From Streptomyces yatensis (GTDB lineage: Bacteria > Actinomycetota > Actinomycetes > Streptomycetales > Streptomycetaceae), in the NCBI RefSeq assembly GCF_018069625.1, contig NZ_CP072941.1, positions 9,548,001 to 9,612,000 on the forward strand: DNA of 64,000 nt, in the 5' to 3' direction. Of the stretch, positions 40,997 through 49,101 are shown one piece after another; position 1 is the stretch's first letter, and each line of letters begins with the position of its first letter. A program made the position numbers and the translations under genes. The notes under the pieces are model-generated. The model was not told where the DNA came from and did no database searches. It saw nothing but the letters and a program-made list of their open reading frames with translations.

Positions 40997-43576
40997 TCAC
41001 TTCCGCGTGGCGATCCGCAGACACGTGATGGAGTTCGCCGGGAAGGTGTGGCTGAAGGTGGTGTCCACACCGTCGAGTGTGGAACTGCTCGGTCTGATGG
41101 GCTGATCCGTGGCGGTGTTCACCGCGTCCGGGTCGCCCTGGAGCGTGGTCAGCCGAGCGGTGCGCCGGACCTTGACCCCCTGGCCGAGATCGATGCGGGT
41201 GCGGGCGGCCGCGTCCTGGGCGTTGACGACCTTGACGATGAGCTCACCGGTGGCCTTGTCGCGCGTCACCACCTGGCGGAACGGCTCGGCGACCTTGTCA
41301 TCGGTGAACGCGCCCCACTTCTTCCCGTCCAGGTACAGCGTCACCTGCCGGCCGCGGACCTCGATCCGCACGTCGTACGCCCGGCCCGTCTCGATCGTGG
41401 TGCCGTCCTCGGCCATCGTCTGCTTGGCGCCGTCGGTGGCCTTCTCCACGGCGGATCGGGTGTTGCCCCAGCCACCCAGGTTCCACCAGTAGTAGTTGCC
41501 GGTGTCCTTGACCCCGAAGGCGATGAGGAAGCCCTCGCCGCCCGCGCGCTTGGTGGCCTTCAGCTTCAGGTCGTAGTTCTGCCAGCCGCGGTCGCCCGCG
41601 GTGACCATGGTGTTCTCGGCACCGGTGTCGGACTGCACATACGCGCCGTCCCGCACCTGCCAGGAGCCGGTCCCGGTGGCCTTCGTCCACTTGCCGTCGC
41701 CTCCGGAGAAGTCGTCGCTCAGCAGCGTGGCCCCGTCCGCCGAGGTGACCTGGACGTCGTCGTAGGCGGCGCTGGTGGCCCAGGTGGACAGGCCGACGGC
41801 GCCGGTGATCGGGCCGGAGGGGAGGGACGGGGTGGCGGACGCCTGGCTCGGCACGAGCTGGTCGCCGACGTTGTTCATGAACAGCTTCTGGGTCTCGTAG
41901 CTGGTCGAGCCCCAGGCGGCGGCGTTGTCGTACCAGATCAGATCCGGCCGCCACTGGACGTAGTCCTTGTTGGCCAGCAGCGGGGCGTAGGAGGCCATCT
42001 TCACCACATCGGCGTTGCGCTCCAGGCCGGTCATGTACGCGGCCTCGGCGAGGGAGTTGCCGAAGCGGTTGTCCTGCGAGGCGTATTCACCGAGGAACAC
42101 CTTCGGGCCCTGGCGGTCGTAGGAGTCGTAGCGCTTGTTGTTCTCCAGGAACCACTGGGGGCTGTTGTAGTAGTGCTCGTCGACCATCTTCACCTCGGCC
42201 GCGCGGTTCAGCTCCCACGCGCGGTCGAAGGTGACACCGCTGTCGTCGGGCCCGGAGTTGCTGATCACGGTGATCTCCGGGTGCTTGGCCTCGATGGCCG
42301 TGCGGAATGCGGTGAAGCGCTCGAAGAAGGCGTCGGGGAGGTTCTCCTCGTTGCCGACCTCCAGACGGTTCAGCCCGAAGGGCTTCGGATGCCCCATCTC
42401 CGCGCGCTTCTTGCCCCAGGTGGAGGTCACCGGGCCGTTCGCGAACTCGATCAGATCGAGGGTGTCCTGGATGTGCCGCTTCAGCAGCTCGGGGTCGTCG
42501 GTGGCCTTGTTCTGGCCGCAGCCGGTGACCAGGGCGGGCACCACGGGCAGCGGTGTCGCGCCGATGTCCTCGGCGAACTGGAAGTACTCGTAGTAGCCGA
42601 GGCCGTAGGACTGGTTGTAGCCCCAGAAGTTGGCGTTGGTGGGCCGCTCCTCGACCGGGCCGACGGTGTCCTTCCACTGGTAGGACCGCTTGCGCTCCCA
42701 GCCCGGTGCCTCGTACGCCCGGTGGCTGCCGGTGTTCACCAGACAGCCGCCGGGGAAGCGCAGAAAGCCCGGCTTCAGTGCGGCGATCTTCTCCGCGAGG
42801 TCCTTGCGCAGCCCGTTCGGGCGGCCCTTGTAGGTGTCCCGGGGGAAGAGGGAGACCATGTCGAGCCGGAGGGTGCCGCCACCGCCGGCGGTCACCGCGA
42901 GCCGTCCGGTGGGGTCCGTGGCGCGCGCGGTGAGCGTTCCGGTGTACTTCGTCCAGCGGTCCCCGCGCACGGTGGCGCGCAGCGCCGTGGCGAGCGGGGC
43001 GGCGCCCGAGGCGGTGTGCAGACCGATCGTCAGCGGGGTACCCGAGGGATTCTCGGTGCGGGCCCACACCGAGAAGTCGTACGTCTTTCCGGCCCGGACC
43101 GCGATGCCGGTGTTGTATCCGGCGTTGGTGACGCCGTATCCCGCACCGGCGCCACCGCCGTCCCCGCGCAGATCCAGCCGCAGGTAGTTGCGGTTCTTCT
43201 CGCCCAGCCGCGCCTCGTCGTTCACCACCCGGGCCGTGCCGGTGGCGCCGCCGGTCGTGGTTTCGGTCCACGAGGTGAGCGGTGTGTACGAGGCGTGGTC
43301 GGCGGTGTCGTACTCGAAGGACCGGTTCTGGACCAGCTCGGCGTAGAGCCCGCCGTCCGCGGCGCGGTTGATGTCCTCGTAGAAGATGCCGTACATCGCG
43401 TCGTCGATCTCCGGGCCCGCGCGGTCCGGATCGACGGTGATCGAGTAGTCGGTCACGGCCGCGGAGGAGGCCCCGGCGGCCGGGGGACCGGTGAGCGACG
43501 CGGCGGCGAGCGAGGTGGTGAGCAGAGCGCTCAGGGTGAGGCCGAGGCCCGGTCTGATGCGTCCCATTGATCGCAT
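40997..43576 (-). CDS. Secreted alpha-L-arabinofuranosidase, GH51, multidomain
   Basis: 859 residues. Signal peptide GLTLSALLTTSLAAASLTGPPAAGA. N-terminal carbohydrate-binding-like sandwich (TSWTETTTGG to TRATDPTGRLAVTA), then a GH51 barrel with GFLRFPGGCLVNTG, acid/base Glu in LEVGNEENLP, and nucleophile Glu in VFLGEYASQDN. C-terminal region has a concanavalin-like module inserted (LLSDDFSGGDGKWTKATG to TLYLDGKKWGAFTDDK). Removes arabinose from arabinan or arabinoxylan. AGGAG 5 bp before ATG 43576. A palindrome lies at 43597-43616. Confidence 0.92.
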   Translation of the reverse strand: MRSMGRIRPGLGLTLSALLTTSLAAASLTGPPAAGASSAAVTDYSITVDPDRAGPEIDDAMYGIFYEDINRAADGGLYAELVQNRSFEYDTADHASYTPLTSWTETTTGGATGTARVVNDEARLGEKNRNYLRLDLRGDGGGAGAGYGVTNAGYNTGIAVRAGKTYDFSVWARTENPSGTPLTIGLHTASGAAPLATALRATVRGDRWTKYTGTLTARATDPTGRLAVTAGGGGTLRLDMVSLFPRDTYKGRPNGLRKDLAEKIAALKPGFLRFPGGCLVNTGSHRAYEAPGWERKRSYQWKDTVGPVEERPTNANFWGYNQSYGLGYYEYFQFAEDIGATPLPVVPALVTGCGQNKATDDPELLKRHIQDTLDLIEFANGPVTSTWGKKRAEMGHPKPFGLNRLEVGNEENLPDAFFERFTAFRTAIEAKHPEITVISNSGPDDSGVTFDRAWELNRAAEVKMVDEHYYNSPQWFLENNKRYDSYDRQGPKVFLGEYASQDNRFGNSLAEAAYMTGLERNADVVKMASYAPLLANKDYVQWRPDLIWYDNAAAWGSTSYETQKLFMNNVGDQLVPSQASATPSLPSGPITGAVGLSTWATSAAYDDVQVTSADGATLLSDDFSGGDGKWTKATGTGSWQVRDGAYVQSDTGAENTMVTAGDRGWQNYDLKLKATKRAGGEGFLIAFGVKDTGNYYWWNLGGWGNTRSAVEKATDGAKQTMAEDGTTIETGRAYDVRIEVRGRQVTLYLDGKKWGAFTDDKVAEPFRQVVTRDKATGELIVKVVNAQDAAARTRIDLGQGVKVRRTARLTTLQGDPDAVNTATDQPIRPSSSTLDGVDTTFSHTFPANSITCLRIATRK

Positions 43577-43596
43577 GGCGACTCCTGTACCGCAGA

Positions 43597-43616
43597 ATGT
43601 TCGAGATATCGGACAT
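43597..43616. promoter_or_regulatory. 20-bp imperfect palindrome upstream of the arabinofuranosidase
   Basis: ATGTTCGAGATATCGGACAT, arms ATGT/ACAT and CGA/TCG matching about a central AT-rich core; 21 bp before the start. Probably an operator for a sugar repressor. It differs from the TGGAACGGTCCA sites next door. Confidence 0.55.
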
Positions 43617-43682
43617 TGCTCAGTACTTCGGACGGACGATAGGCAAGGGACCGGCGGGGCGTCAATGGGCGGTGTGTGACGG

Positions 43683-44690
43683 TCAGTCGGTCGATCGCGG
43701 CGGCGCGGTCGTACCGCGGACCTCCAGGGCCGGAGCGGTGAGGGCGACCTCGCCGGGGCGGGTGGGGTCGGCGATCCGGTCGAGCAGGCGGCGTGCGGCG
43801 CGACGGCCGATGTCGTGGTTCGCGTTGTCCACGGTGGTGAGCCACAGATGGCGCAGCCGCGCGAGATAGGTGTTGTCGTAGCCGACGAGGGAGAGGTCGT
43901 CCGGCACCCGCAGGCCGAGCTCCTCGGCGGCCGACAGGGCGCCGACCCCCGCCATGTCGTTGAACGCGAAGACGGCGGTGGGCCGGTGCGGCGCGCCCAG
44001 CAGCCGGACCGTGGCCCGGTAGCCGCCCTCCTCGGTCAGATCGCCCTGCTCCACGGCCGCCGACCCGGACAGGCCGTGCTCGCGCATGACCGCCTCGAAG
44101 CCGCGGCGGCGCAGTTCGCCCACCACTCCCTGGCCGGTGATATGGGCGATGCGCCGGTGGCCCAGGCCGATGAGGTGCTCGGTGGCGAGGCGGGCGCCCA
44201 GCTCGTCGTCGCCCGCGACGATGTCCACGTGGGGCAGCACGGGCTCGCGGCTGCCCGCGACCACCGTGGGCACCCGCGCGGCCGCCGTGCGCACCGCCGC
44301 CGGATCCGGGAGCGTGCCGACCGCGATCAGGCCGTCGACCCGCAGCTCGGTGAAGGTGTGGGTGAGGTCGTCGCCGAGCCGCCGGTTGAGCCGGCCGTCG
44401 GCCAGCAGCGTCCGCAGACCGCTCGCGTACAGCTGGGAGTTGAGGCCGTCGAGCAGCTCCACGAACCAGGGGTTGCGCAGGTCGTTGAGGAGCACCCCGA
44501 CGGTCCGGGTGCGCCGCTCGCTGAGGCTGCGCGCGGCGGCGTTGGGCCGGTAGCCGAGCTCCTCGACGGCGGCCAGGACGGCCTGCCGCTTCTCGGGGCG
44601 CACCTGCTCGGAGCCGCGCAGCACCAGGGAGACCAGCGACTTCGACACTCCGGCCCGTTCGGCGACATCGCGGATCGTCGGTGGTCTCAT
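43683..44690 (-). CDS. LacI-family transcriptional repressor
   Basis: 335 residues. HTH and hinge intact: TIRDVAERAGVSKSLVSLVLRG then LGYRPNAAARSLSERRT. Effector domain has VDGLIAVGTLP, LGHRRIAHITGQG, FAFNDMAGVGAL and VPDDLSLVGYDN. Divergent from the Gfo/Idh/MocA gene. Two inverted TGGAACGGTCCA-type sites flank the shared promoter, one just upstream of its own ATG, so autorepression and control of the oxidoreductase are likely. Confidence 0.93.
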   Translation of the reverse strand: MRPPTIRDVAERAGVSKSLVSLVLRGSEQVRPEKRQAVLAAVEELGYRPNAAARSLSERRTRTVGVLLNDLRNPWFVELLDGLNSQLYASGLRTLLADGRLNRRLGDDLTHTFTELRVDGLIAVGTLPDPAAVRTAAARVPTVVAGSREPVLPHVDIVAGDDELGARLATEHLIGLGHRRIAHITGQGVVGELRRRGFEAVMREHGLSGSAAVEQGDLTEEGGYRATVRLLGAPHRPTAVFAFNDMAGVGALSAAEELGLRVPDDLSLVGYDNTYLARLRHLWLTTVDNANHDIGRRAARRLLDRIADPTRPGEVALTAPALEVRGTTAPPRSTD

Positions 44691-44694
44691 GGTC

Positions 44695-44706
44695 TGGACC
44701 GTTCCA
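44695..44706. promoter_or_regulatory. LacI operator 1 (TGGACCGTTCCA)
   Basis: 5-16 bp upstream of the LacI ATG. Reverse complement of operator 2 at 44778-44789. 12-bp near-palindrome with central CG. Confidence 0.65.
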
Positions 44707-44721
44707 CAGGGTGGACGTGGT

Positions 44722-44738
44722 TGTCAAAGGGGTTGACA
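44722..44738. promoter_or_regulatory. Back-to-back divergent -35 boxes
   Basis: TGTCAA (44722-44727; TTGACA on the - strand) and TTGACA (44733-44738) are separated by five bases. The rightward -10 candidate CAGTGT begins 18 bp downstream (44757). Leftward -10 is not clear. Both lie between the two operators. Confidence 0.5.
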
Positions 44739-44777
44739 CCCTGCGGACACGGCTTCCAGTGTGGGCCGGGAGATTTC

Positions 44778-44789
44778 TGGAACGGTCCA
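44778..44789. promoter_or_regulatory. LacI operator 2 (TGGAACGGTCCA)
   Basis: 13 bp before the oxidoreductase ATG and downstream of its promoter, an ideal position for a roadblock. Inverted copy of operator 1, 83 bp apart (start to start). Confidence 0.65.
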
Positions 44790-44802
44790 AAGAAGGGCAG
44801 TC

Positions 44803-45957
44803 ATGGTGAGTACGCTCGGGGTCGCCGTCGTGGGATTCGGCTGGATGGGACGGGTGCACACCCAGGCGTACGTCCGGCTGCCGCACCACTTCCCGCAGCT
44901 GTCCGTACGGCCCGAACTGGTCGCCGTCGCCGACGAGGTGCCCGGACGGGCCGAGGAGGCCGCCGGACGGTACGGCTTCACCACCGCCGTCCGCGACTGG
45001 CAGGAGGTCGCCGCCGACCCCCGGATCCAGGCCGTGAGCATCGCCGCGCCGAACTTTCTGCACCGCGAGATCGGCATCGCCATGGCCCGGGCGGGCAAGC
45101 ACATCTGGATCGAGAAGCCGGTCGGACTCACGGCCGACGACGCCCGCGCGGTCGCCGCCGCCGTGGCCGAGGCCGGGGTCCAGGGCGCGGTCGGCTTCAA
45201 CTACCGCAACGCGCCCGCCGTCCAGACCGCACGCGCCATGATCGCCGCCGGGGAGATCGGCACCGTCACCCATGCCCGCGTCCGCCTCTTCAGCGACTAC
45301 GCCGCCCACCCCGAGGGTGCCCTGACCTGGCGGTACGAACGTGCGCGTGGCGGCAGCGGAGTGCTGGGCGACCTCGCCTCACACGGGGTGGACCTGGCCC
45401 GTTTCCTGCTCGGCGAGATCGACGCCCTGACCGCCGACACCGCCGTGTTCGTGCCCGAGCGGGCCCGCCCCACCGGCGCCACCGCCGGCCACACCCGGGC
45501 CACCGGCGGCGAGCTGGGACCGGTGGAGAACGAGGACTACGTCTCCTGTCTGCTGCGCTTCGCCTCCGGCGCCCGGGGGGTGCTGGAGGCGTGCCGGGTC
45601 TCGGTCGGCGAGCAGAACACCTATGGCTTCGAGATCCACGGCACCAAGGGCGCGGTCTTCTGGGACTTCCGGCGCATGGGCGAACTCGGCGTCAGCCACG
45701 GCACCGCCTACCAGGACCAGCCGGTCTCCACCGTGTACATCGGCCCCGGGCACGGCGAGTACGCCGCCTTCCAGCCCGGCGCGGCCAACAGCATGGGCTA
45801 TGACGATCTGAAGGTGATCGAGGCGTACCAGTTCGTGCGCTCCATCGCCGAGGGCACCGCCCACGGCGCCACGTTGGACGACGCCGTGCACAGCGCCACC
45901 GTGCTGGACGCCATGGCCCGCTCCGCCGAGCGGGGCACCTGGGTGAGTCCCGGCTGA
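44803..45957 (+). CDS. Gfo/Idh/MocA-family oxidoreductase
   Basis: 384 residues. N-terminal Rossmann fold GVAVVGFGWMGRVHTQAY, sugar-binding signature EKPVGLTADDARAV with catalytic Lys, and HGTKGAVFWDFRRMG in the C-terminal domain. ATG 44803 with GAAGGG 5 bp upstream; an in-frame GTG at 44761 would place operator 2 inside the gene, so I reject it. NAD(P)-dependent sugar or inositol oxidation. Controlled by the adjacent LacI protein. Confidence 0.92.
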   Translation: MVSTLGVAVVGFGWMGRVHTQAYVRLPHHFPQLSVRPELVAVADEVPGRAEEAAGRYGFTTAVRDWQEVAADPRIQAVSIAAPNFLHREIGIAMARAGKHIWIEKPVGLTADDARAVAAAVAEAGVQGAVGFNYRNAPAVQTARAMIAAGEIGTVTHARVRLFSDYAAHPEGALTWRYERARGGSGVLGDLASHGVDLARFLLGEIDALTADTAVFVPERARPTGATAGHTRATGGELGPVENEDYVSCLLRFASGARGVLEACRVSVGEQNTYGFEIHGTKGAVFWDFRRMGELGVSHGTAYQDQPVSTVYIGPGHGEYAAFQPGAANSMGYDDLKVIEAYQFVRSIAEGTAHGATLDDAVHSATVLDAMARSAERGTWVSPG

Positions 45958-46103
45958 GCGGCGCGGCTCGGGCACGTCCGGACCGTGGTGGGCACAGAAC
46001 GTCCGGATCGCGGGTGGCCGCGGTGAGCACTCGGGCCTGAACCGGCGTACTGGAGGGGGCGGGAAACCGCGCACGCACCCTCGACGCCGGAGGTACCTCA
46101 CCC

Positions 46104-47117
46104 GTGAGCACCACGACCAAAGCGGCCCCGCCCGGGGCCGGCCGCCGCGCCGCGGGCGAGCCGCGGGGCGGGCGGTTCGATTCGTCGCTCGGCCTGATCA
46201 TGCTGCTGGTCCTGGTGATCACGGCGCAGGGGCCGATCCGCCGGGCGCTGTCGGCTCCGGTGACGCAGAGCTGGCTGACCGTGTTCGTCGCGGTGGTCCT
46301 CCAGGCCCTGCCCTTCCTGGTGCTCGGGGTGGTGCTGTCGGCGCTCATCGCGGTGTTCGTCCCGCCGTCGTTCTTCGCCCGCGCGCTGCCGCGGCGGCCC
46401 GCCCTCGCGGTGCCGGTGGCGGGGGTGGCCGGGGCGGTGCTGCCCGGCTGTGAATGCGCCTCGGTGCCGGTGGCCGGGGCGCTGGTGCGCCGGGGTGTCA
46501 CCCCCGCGGCGGCGCTGGCGTTTCTGCTGTCCGCGCCGGCGATCAACCCGATCGTGCTGACCGCCACCGCCGTCGCGTTCCCCCGCGACCCGGAGATGGT
46601 GCTCGCCCGGTTCGTGGCCAGTCTGCTCGTGGCGTGTGCGATGGGCTGGCTGTGGCAGCGGCTGGGGCGGGCCGACTGGCTGCGCCCACCGGCCCGTCCC
46701 TCCTTCCACGGCCAGGGCAGGGGCGCCGCGTTCTGGGCGTCCGTACGCCACGATGTGATGCACGCCGGTGGTTTCCTCGTCGTCGGCGCGATGGCCGCGG
46801 CCACCCTCAAGGCCGTGGTGCCGGCGAGCTGGCTGCGTGGCGCGGCGGATGACCCGGTCGTGTCGATCCTCGCCCTGGCGGTCCTCGCGGTGCTGCTGTC
46901 GATCTGCTCGGAGGCCGACGCCTTCGTGGCCGCGTCCCTGTCTCAGTTCTCGCTCACCGCCCGGCTGGCGTTCCTGGTCGTCGGGCCGATGATCGACCTG
47001 AAGCTGTTCGCCATGCAGACGGGTACCTTCGGCCGCGGGTTCGCGCTGCGGTTCGCGCCCGCCACCTTCGTCCTCGCCGTGCTGATGTCGGTCCTGGTCG
47101 GGGCGGTGCTGCTGTGA
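46104..47117 (+). CDS. Membrane permease of the ArsP/DUF318 family
   Basis: 337 residues, about eight helices. Conserved motif LPGCECASVPVAGALVRRGVTPAAALAFLLSAPAINPIV, with its Gly-Cys-Glu-Cys, and a second SICSEADAFVAAS near the C-terminus. These permeases move metal or metalloid species in some cases; the substrate here is unknown. GTG with GGAGG about 11 bp upstream. Overlaps the next gene (GTGA), forming a two-gene membrane system of this permease plus a TIGR03943-type protein. Confidence 0.87.
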   Translation: MSTTTKAAPPGAGRRAAGEPRGGRFDSSLGLIMLLVLVITAQGPIRRALSAPVTQSWLTVFVAVVLQALPFLVLGVVLSALIAVFVPPSFFARALPRRPALAVPVAGVAGAVLPGCECASVPVAGALVRRGVTPAAALAFLLSAPAINPIVLTATAVAFPRDPEMVLARFVASLLVACAMGWLWQRLGRADWLRPPARPSFHGQGRGAAFWASVRHDVMHAGGFLVVGAMAAATLKAVVPASWLRGAADDPVVSILALAVLAVLLSICSEADAFVAASLSQFSLTARLAFLVVGPMIDLKLFAMQTGTFGRGFALRFAPATFVLAVLMSVLVGAVLL

Positions 47118-47848
47118 ACCGGAAGGCCCAGGCGATCGTGCTGTTCCTCATCGGCGGGGCGGTGCTGCGGGCCGGTTTCACCGGCCTGTACCTGCGCTAT
47201 GTGAAGGCGGGGCTGCGCCCGTTGCTCCTCGCGGCCGGTGTCGTCCTGATCGCGGCCGCCGTCGCCACCCTCTGGTACGAGCGGCCGCGCACGGCCGACG
47301 GCGACCCGCACCCGGAGGAGGGCGACGGCGGCCATGCCCACCGGGAACCACGGGTCTCCTGGCTCCTCGTGCTCCCGCTGTTCGCCCTCATCCTGGTGGC
47401 GCCGCCCGCGCTGGGCTCGTACACCGCCATGCACACCGGCACGGCGCTGCAACGCCCCTGGGGCTTCCCCGCGCTCCCCGCCGGTGACCCGCTCCGGCTC
47501 AACGTGGCCGACTACGCGGGCCGTGCGGTGTACGACCACGGGCGCTCGCTGGAGCACCGCAGGATCGAGGTCACCGGTTTCGTCGCCCTCGACGGCCACG
47601 GCGCCCCCTACCTCGTCCGCATGGCCCTCAACTGCTGTGCCGCCGATGCCCAGCCCGTCAAGATCGGGCTGACCGGGCGGATCCCCCCGGTGCTGCAACC
47701 CGACACCTGGCTCCGGGTCATCGGCACCTACACCCGCAAACGGACCAAGGACCCCGTGGGCGGTGGCGCCATCCCGTACCTCGAGGTCAGCGGCTCCCGG
47801 CCGGTCCCGGCCCCGCGCGATCCGTACGACGAGAGCTGGAACGGCTGA
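47114..47848 (+). CDS. TIGR03943-type permease partner protein
   Basis: 244 residues. Two N-terminal helices (IVLFLIGGAVLRAGFTG; PLLLAAGVVLIAAAVATLWY), a His/Asp/Glu-rich loop (DGDPHPEEGDGGHAHREP), and a third helix (WLLVLPLFALILVAPPAL). The extracytoplasmic C-terminal domain ends in RMALNCCAADAQPV with a Cys-Cys. Known family partner of ArsP-like permeases. The His-rich loop suggests metal binding (inference). No Zur box was found upstream of the pair. Confidence 0.85.
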   Translation: MNRKAQAIVLFLIGGAVLRAGFTGLYLRYVKAGLRPLLLAAGVVLIAAAVATLWYERPRTADGDPHPEEGDGGHAHREPRVSWLLVLPLFALILVAPPALGSYTAMHTGTALQRPWGFPALPAGDPLRLNVADYAGRAVYDHGRSLEHRRIEVTGFVALDGHGAPYLVRMALNCCAADAQPVKIGLTGRIPPVLQPDTWLRVIGTYTRKRTKDPVGGGAIPYLEVSGSRPVPAPRDPYDESWNG

Positions 47849-47870
47849 CCGCCCGGTGCCCGGGTACGAA

Positions 47871-47915
47871 CCGGCCGTCGTCCCGCCACCCGGCCGTCGT
47901 CCCGCCACCCGGCCG
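47871..47915. repeat. 19-bp tandem repeat
   Basis: CCGGCCGTCGTCCCGCCAC at 47871-47889 and 47890-47908, plus a 7-bp partial copy. In the gap before the esterase. Likely slippage. Confidence 0.6.
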
Positions 47916-48003
47916 GTAAGATCGTCCGCGCGGCGGCCGCCAATTCGGGCAGTGGGTGGTCGGCGACGGGGGATGTCCGTCACCACGACCCTGGGAGCCG
48001 ACC

Positions 48004-49011
48004 ATGGCGAACACCACCCCCGACCCGGCGGCCACGGCGCCGCTCGGGCCGCCGCCGTTCGACCCGGAGCTCATCGCGCCACTCGCGGCCATCAACGGGA
48101 TACTGCGGCCCGGTGGATCCGGGGCGGATCCGGAGGCGGGGGACGGTCAGGGCGTGCCCGGTATGGAGACGCTGACGAACGAGGATCTGGAGCGCGACGG
48201 GGCTTTCCTGGTCGAGGAGCGGTCCGTCCCCGGCCCGGCGGACGCGCCGGAGGTCTCGCTGCTGATCTGCCGGTTGGCCGACGCGGCCACTCCCGTACCG
48301 GCGCTGTATCACATCCACGGCGGTGGCATGACGGTCGGCCACAACCGCCTGGGCATGCCCGAGTTGCTCGACCTCGCGCAGGAACTGCGGCTCTCCGTGG
48401 TGTCCGTCGAATACCGCCTCGCGCCGGGGACCCGGCATCCGGGACCGGTCGAGGACTGTTACGCCGGGCTGCGCTGGACCGCCGAACACGCCGAAGAGCT
48501 GGGCATCGACCCGGCGCGCATCGTGGTCGTGGGCGGCAGCGCCGGTGGCGGCCTCGGCGCGGCCGTCGCGCTGCAGGCCCGGGACCGCGGCGGCCCGGCC
48601 CTGTTCGGGCAGCTGCTGATGTGTCCCATGCTCGACGACCGCAACGACACGCCGTCCGCCCTGCAGATGACCGGGATCGGGGTGTGGGACCGCGCCGCCA
48701 ACGAGGCCGGATGGACCGCGCTGCTCGGCGACGCACGCGGGGGCGACGACGTCTCGCCGTACGCCGCACCCGCCCGTGCCACGGATCTGTCCGGACTGCC
48801 GCCCGCGTTCATCGACGTCGGCTCGGCGGAGACCTTCCGCGACGAGGACGTGGACTACGCCCGCCGCATCTGGCGAGCCGGGGGAACGGCCGAACTGCAC
48901 GTCTGGTCCGGTGCCTTCCACGGCTTCAGCGGCATGGCACCGGAGGCCGCCGTCTCGCGGGACGCACGGGAGGCGCGGCGGCGGTGGCTGCGCAGGCTCC
49001 TGGCCCACTGA
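48004..49011 (+). CDS. Alpha/beta hydrolase, hormone-sensitive-lipase family esterase
   Basis: 335 residues. HSL oxyanion motif LYHIHGGGMTVG, nucleophile Ser in VVGGSAGGGLG (GxSxG), catalytic Asp near VGSAETFRDEDVDY, and His in GAFHGFSGM. No signal peptide. Family esterases cut short acyl esters and often take part in detoxification. ATG 48004 with GGGAG upstream. No specific operon partner; the neighbouring dehydratase is convergent. Confidence 0.9.
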   Translation: MANTTPDPAATAPLGPPPFDPELIAPLAAINGILRPGGSGADPEAGDGQGVPGMETLTNEDLERDGAFLVEERSVPGPADAPEVSLLICRLADAATPVPALYHIHGGGMTVGHNRLGMPELLDLAQELRLSVVSVEYRLAPGTRHPGPVEDCYAGLRWTAEHAEELGIDPARIVVVGGSAGGGLGAAVALQARDRGGPALFGQLLMCPMLDDRNDTPSALQMTGIGVWDRAANEAGWTALLGDARGGDDVSPYAAPARATDLSGLPPAFIDVGSAETFRDEDVDYARRIWRAGGTAELHVWSGAFHGFSGMAPEAAVSRDAREARRRWLRRLLAH

Positions 49012-49023
49012 CGGCGGCGGTGC

Positions 49024-49045
49024 GCGGGCCGTACGCACGGCCCGC
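49024..49045. terminator. Bidirectional hairpin terminator
   Basis: 9-bp stem GCGGGCCGT/ACGGCCCGC with loop ACGC between the convergent esterase and dehydratase genes. Confidence 0.65.
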
Positions 49046-49101
49046 TCACGTCCGCCGCGGGAGCGAACTGACCGCCCGTCGGCGGTGGTCGTAGCAGAGG
49101 G

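Noticed and set aside
44687..44700. DasR-like sequence GGTCTGGACC at the LacI start
   Set aside because: Only partial match to dre and it overlaps the better supported LacI operator and start codon.
44761..44802. Upstream GTG start of the oxidoreductase
   Set aside because: It would include the operator in the coding region and lacks a ribosome site; ATG 44803 has GAAGGG.
46000..46103. Possible Zur box before the permease pair
   Set aside because: No AT-rich Zur-like palindrome is present.
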